Assembly: GCA_002383375.1 (NCBI GenBank)
Contig: DFYR01000027.1
Span: 5,283 to 12,457 of the forward strand
DNA length: 7,175 bases
Origin: Spirochaetaceae bacterium UBA4077
GTDB lineage: Bacteria > Spirochaetota > Spirochaetia > Treponematales > Rectinemataceae
Direction: 5' to 3'
The notes below the pieces were generated by a model, which was not told the origin of the DNA, did no database searches, and was given only the letters and a program-made list of their open reading frames with translations. Position numbers and translations under genes: made by a program. This document shows, piece by piece, positions 6,789 to 7,175 of the stretch (its first letter is position 1; the number at the start of each line of letters is the position of its first letter).

Positions 6789-6795
6789 CGTAACG

Positions 6796-6863
6796 AAAGC
6801 CTGGCTTAACGAACACCTGGCGGTGTTCAAAGCCTGGCGACTTAACGAACACCTGCGGTGTTC
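6796..6863 (-). repeat. Internal duplication of the 5S-end copy plus hairpin in unit 3
   Basis: Two adjacent copies, 6796-6828 and 6829-6863, each read AAAGCCTGGC, an optional GAC, TTAAC, then the hairpin GAACACC...GGTGTTC. They differ by the GAC insertion and by the loop (TGGC against TGC). This looks like a recent local duplication that lengthens unit 3 by about 33 bases. Confidence 0.8.
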
Positions 6864-6927
6864 GTTTTACAGTATTCTCGCTCGATGTCCTGTGATTTAT
6901 ACGAGGCGCTTTGCGCTCGAATACTGT
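6844..6927 (-). other. Unit 3 two-stem structural module
   Basis: A perfect 10-bp hairpin, AACGAACACC (6844-6853) against GGTGTTCGTT (6857-6866), is followed after two bases by a perfect 9-bp long-range stem ACAGTATTC (6869-6877) with GAATACTGT (6919-6927), ending directly before CTAG (6928). An inner GC-rich hairpin (GCGC-TTT-GCGC, 6906-6916) lies within. Compared with unit 1, the hairpin shows paired changes (A-T to G-C and C-G to T-A), and the long stem has an A-T to T-A swap. Confidence 0.7.
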
Positions 6928-6944
6928 CTAGCTTGTCTTAGACT

Positions 6945-6994
6945 GCTTTTTTATAGAAAGAGCTCCCGTTAGGGAGCCCTTTCTATAAAAAAAA

Positions 6995-6996
<2 letters not shown>
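6945..6996 (-). terminator. Long palindromic hairpin directly after 5S rRNA, probable rRNA terminator
   Basis: A near-perfect inverted repeat abuts the 5S 3' end. The core pairs GCTCCC with GGGAGC around loop TAAC on the minus strand, extended by one G-U and by TATAGAAAG with CTTTCTATA. The outer part pairs a T tract with an A tract. In the rRNA direction the GC core is followed by TCTTTCTAT, which could serve as the U-rich tail. The T tract on the upstream side is atypical for a simple terminator. Confidence 0.62.
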
Positions 6997-7108
<112 letters not shown>

Positions 7109-7132
7109 AATTATTTACCTTTGCAAAACAAG

Positions 7133-7169
7133 GGTGGCGGCCAGTGCGCGTTGCGCAAAGTGGCCTACC
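7133..7169 (-). other. Processing-type stem in the 23S-5S spacer
   Basis: The minus strand can fold GGCCA with TGGCC (outer arms 7161-7165 and 7139-7143) around a perfect inner stem TGCGC-AAC-GCGCA (7145-7157), with GGT/ACC able to extend it. Such stems in rRNA spacers are common RNase III or maturation sites; that role is inferred from position. No 23S 3'-end sequence was recognised in 7109-7175. Confidence 0.45.
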
Positions 7170-7175
7170 ATTCGG

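Larger units (their letters stand above)
6411..6994 (-). repeat. Degenerate tandem array of about 160-bp structured units downstream of 5S rRNA
   Basis: No protein-coding gene fits here. Instead a set of modules recurs in the same order. A TAG-CTTGTCTTAGAC-like box starts at 6421, 6578, 6740 and 6928, followed by a GC-rich hairpin region. A copy of GCCTGGC follows at 6482, 6645, 6799, 6832 and 6995, then a short perfect hairpin, then a long-range stem. Spacings between successive GCCTGGC copies are 163, 154, 33 and 163 bases; the 33 is an extra internal duplication. The last GCCTGGC (6995) is the 3' end of the 5S gene itself, so the array is in register with 5S. Sequence identity between units is patchy while module order and pairing are kept. 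Strand is given as that of the rRNA, which would transcribe it if termination is incomplete. Function unknown. Confidence 0.8.

Noticed and set aside
6411..6994. CRISPR array
   Set aside because: The repeat period is about 160 bp, the repeated parts are diverged and multi-modular, and there are no uniform short spacers or cas genes.
6411..6994. Insertion sequence or MITE
   Set aside because: No transposase and no target-site duplication were seen, and the inverted repeats are internal hairpins repeated per unit rather than element ends. A decayed mobile origin cannot be excluded.
6411..6994. tRNA genes or extra 5S copies after the 5S gene
   Set aside because: No cloverleaf with the TTCRA arm and anticodon stem could be found, and the units lack the 5S body despite copies of its 3' end.

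Overview
The window looks like a chromosomal segment of a moderately GC-rich spirochaete, probably treponeme-related. This rests on the minus-strand order DegT-like protein, NAD kinase, RecN, beta-propeller protein, degenerate M23 protein. From memory this resembles a conserved treponemal block; I could not search for it. No phage, plasmid, transposase or CRISPR signal is visible.

Layout from right to left, the direction most genes are read. The right edge holds part of an rRNA operon on the minus strand: a 23S-5S spacer with a processing-type stem, then a complete 5S rRNA (6995-7108). Between the 5S gene and the first protein gene lie about 700 non-coding bases. About 580 of them (6411-6994) form a degenerate tandem array of units of roughly 155-163 bp. 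Each unit is built of the same hairpin modules and of short copies of the 5S 3'-terminal sequence. Next comes a tight minus-strand operon: a DegT/DnrJ-family protein without the usual PLP lysine (5281-6294), nadK (4401-5270) and recN (2711-4408). A lone plus-strand cdd gene (2255-2662) converges on recN and diverges from a second minus-strand operon. That operon encodes a membrane-anchored beta-propeller protein (1260-2165), a secreted LytM-like protein with lost zinc ligands (299-1267) and the start of a YggS/PLPHP-family protein (1-248, cut by the window edge).

Within the operons the genes overlap or nearly touch: 8-nt overlaps for propeller/M23 and nadK/recN, and a 10-nt gap filled by a strong Shine-Dalgarno between DegT-like and nadK. 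Translation is therefore probably coupled. Functionally this is housekeeping (NADP supply, double-strand-break repair, pyrimidine salvage, PLP homeostasis) next to envelope proteins of unknown role.

The most unusual part is the array after the 5S gene. Three units carry the same two-stem layout (a short hairpin, exactly two nucleotides, then a long-range stem ending directly before a TAG tetranucleotide), yet the stems differ in sequence and stay paired. That is the pattern expected for a structure under selection, most likely in RNA read from the rRNA strand.
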